DNA of 6,397 nucleotides, taken from an uncultured Desulfovibrio sp. Lineage in GTDB: Bacteria; Desulfobacterota; Desulfovibrionia; Desulfovibrionales; Desulfovibrionaceae. A program made the translations under genes and the position numbers. Below are positions 6,010 to 6,397 of this stretch, one piece after another. The stretch spans positions 1 through 6,397 of the forward strand of contig CAMWVJ010000069.1 in NCBI GenBank assembly GCA_947177645.1, given 5' to 3'. Each line of letters opens with the position of its first letter. Positions within the stretch are counted from its first letter, which is position 1. The notes beneath the pieces are model-generated. The model was not told the origin of the DNA. It made no database searches and saw nothing but the letters and a program-made list of their open reading frames with translations.

Positions 6010-6127
6010 CCGTTGTCCGGCCGCGCTTTGGCATTTCCGCCCTCAAGGCCCGGGGAGGGCGCGGCGACGCGCACAGCGCTCCGCGCCGATCCCGGCGGAC
6101 ACGCCGCAACCCTTTGGGAGGAAACGC

Positions 6128-6397
6128 ATGAAATTCGGCAAGTCCCTCGCGCTCTTCGCGGCGCTCGTCCTGGGCTTCGGCGCCCAGGCCGCCCTTGCGG
6201 CCGACGCCGCTTCCGACAAGGACCCCATCAAGATCGGCGTCTACCTGCCGCTCACCGGCCAGAACGCCTTTGGCGGCCAGCTTGAGCTCGAAGGCGTCAA
6301 GCTCGCCCATCAGGAAATGCCCACCGTGCTCGGCCGCCCCGTTGAGCTCGTGGTGGTGGACAACAAGTCCGACAAGGTGGAGGCCGCCAACGCGGTC
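6128..6397 (+). CDS. Periplasmic substrate-binding protein of a branched-chain amino acid-type ABC transporter (N-terminal part)
   Basis: This is the first 90 codons of a type I periplasmic binding protein (LivJ/LivK-like), which captures its ligand in the periplasm and delivers it to an inner-membrane ABC permease. The signal peptide is clear: MKFGK, a hydrophobic core, and an ALA-type cleavage site around residues 22-24, before ADAASDKDP. There is no lipobox cysteine, so the protein should be soluble in the periplasm. The mature start KIGVYLPLTGQNAFGGQLELEG (residues 35-56) matches the family's opening strand, the P-L-T/S-G ligand loop and the first helix. It is followed by GRPVELVVVDNKSDKVEAANAV, the usual second strand with the D-x-K-S-D segment. 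GGGAGGA (6116-6122) lies 5 bases before the ATG, a strong ribosome-binding site. Permease and ATPase genes (livHMGF order) would be expected downstream but are outside the window. Desulfovibrio genomes carry many paralogues, so the ligand could be a branched-chain amino acid, another amino acid or an amide. Confidence 0.92.
   Translation, partial: MKFGKSLALFAALVLGFGAQAALAADAASDKDPIKIGVYLPLTGQNAFGGQLELEGVKLAHQEMPTVLGRPVELVVVDNKSDKVEAANAV

Noticed and set aside
6013..6043. TTGTCC or a TTGGCA-containing stretch as a sigma-70 or sigma-54 promoter for the binding-protein gene
   Set aside because: No acceptable -10 box follows either -35-like hexamer at 16-18 bases, and the GG to GC spacing does not fit a -24/-12 site.
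5842..6310. Open frames on both strands across the 5913-6127 spacer
   Set aside because: They overlap the end of one supported gene and the signal-peptide region of another, are Arg/Pro/Gly-rich, and have no ribosome-binding site or family resemblance.

Overview
The window most likely comes from a sulfate-reducing bacterium of the Desulfovibrio group (Desulfovibrionaceae). The sequence is GC-rich with strongly GC-biased third codon positions. It opens with an outer-membrane porin of the type abundant in Desulfovibrio. The remaining genes fit a Gram-negative cell envelope and anaerobic central metabolism. The assignment rests on recognising protein families by eye, with no database search.

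Layout. The first 1465 bases hold a minus-strand homotrimeric-type outer-membrane porin, whose C-terminus runs off the left edge. Upstream of it is an AT-rich promoter region with a UP-element-like near-palindrome. Positions 1707-3971 hold a compact minus-strand operon read rsfS, then gpmI, then a small zinc-ribbon protein. Its genes overlap by 4 and 8 bases, and a strong intrinsic terminator at 1640-1674 closes it. A divergent intergenic region (3972-4184) carries candidate promoters for both directions. A plus-strand gene follows (4185-5912). It encodes a 575-residue protein resembling CDP-glycerol glycerophosphotransferases, with a C-terminal domain I cannot assign. After a 215-base GC-rich spacer with several potential hairpins, a plus-strand periplasmic substrate-binding protein of the branched-chain amino acid ABC transporter type starts at 6128 and runs off the right edge.

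How the genes relate. RsfS silences ribosomes when nutrients are short. GpmI interconverts 3- and 2-phosphoglycerate. The zinc-ribbon protein has no known role, but its start lies inside the end of gpmI, so it is probably co-translated. The porin and the binding protein are independent nutrient-uptake genes: one admits small solutes through the outer membrane, the other captures a ligand in the periplasm for an inner-membrane ABC permease that presumably lies downstream. The glycerophosphotransferase-like gene stands alone, uses codons absent from the porin (TTA, CTA, AGG) and has more A/T-rich stretches than its neighbours, which suggests later acquisition of a surface-polymer gene.

I see no rRNA, tRNA, CRISPR array, insertion sequence or phage gene. 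Most of the window is ordinary core genome. The parts most worth a second look are the glycerophosphotransferase-like protein with its unassigned C-terminal half and the operon-embedded zinc-ribbon protein. Many long open frames lie antisense to the real genes and are artefacts of GC-rich codon use.
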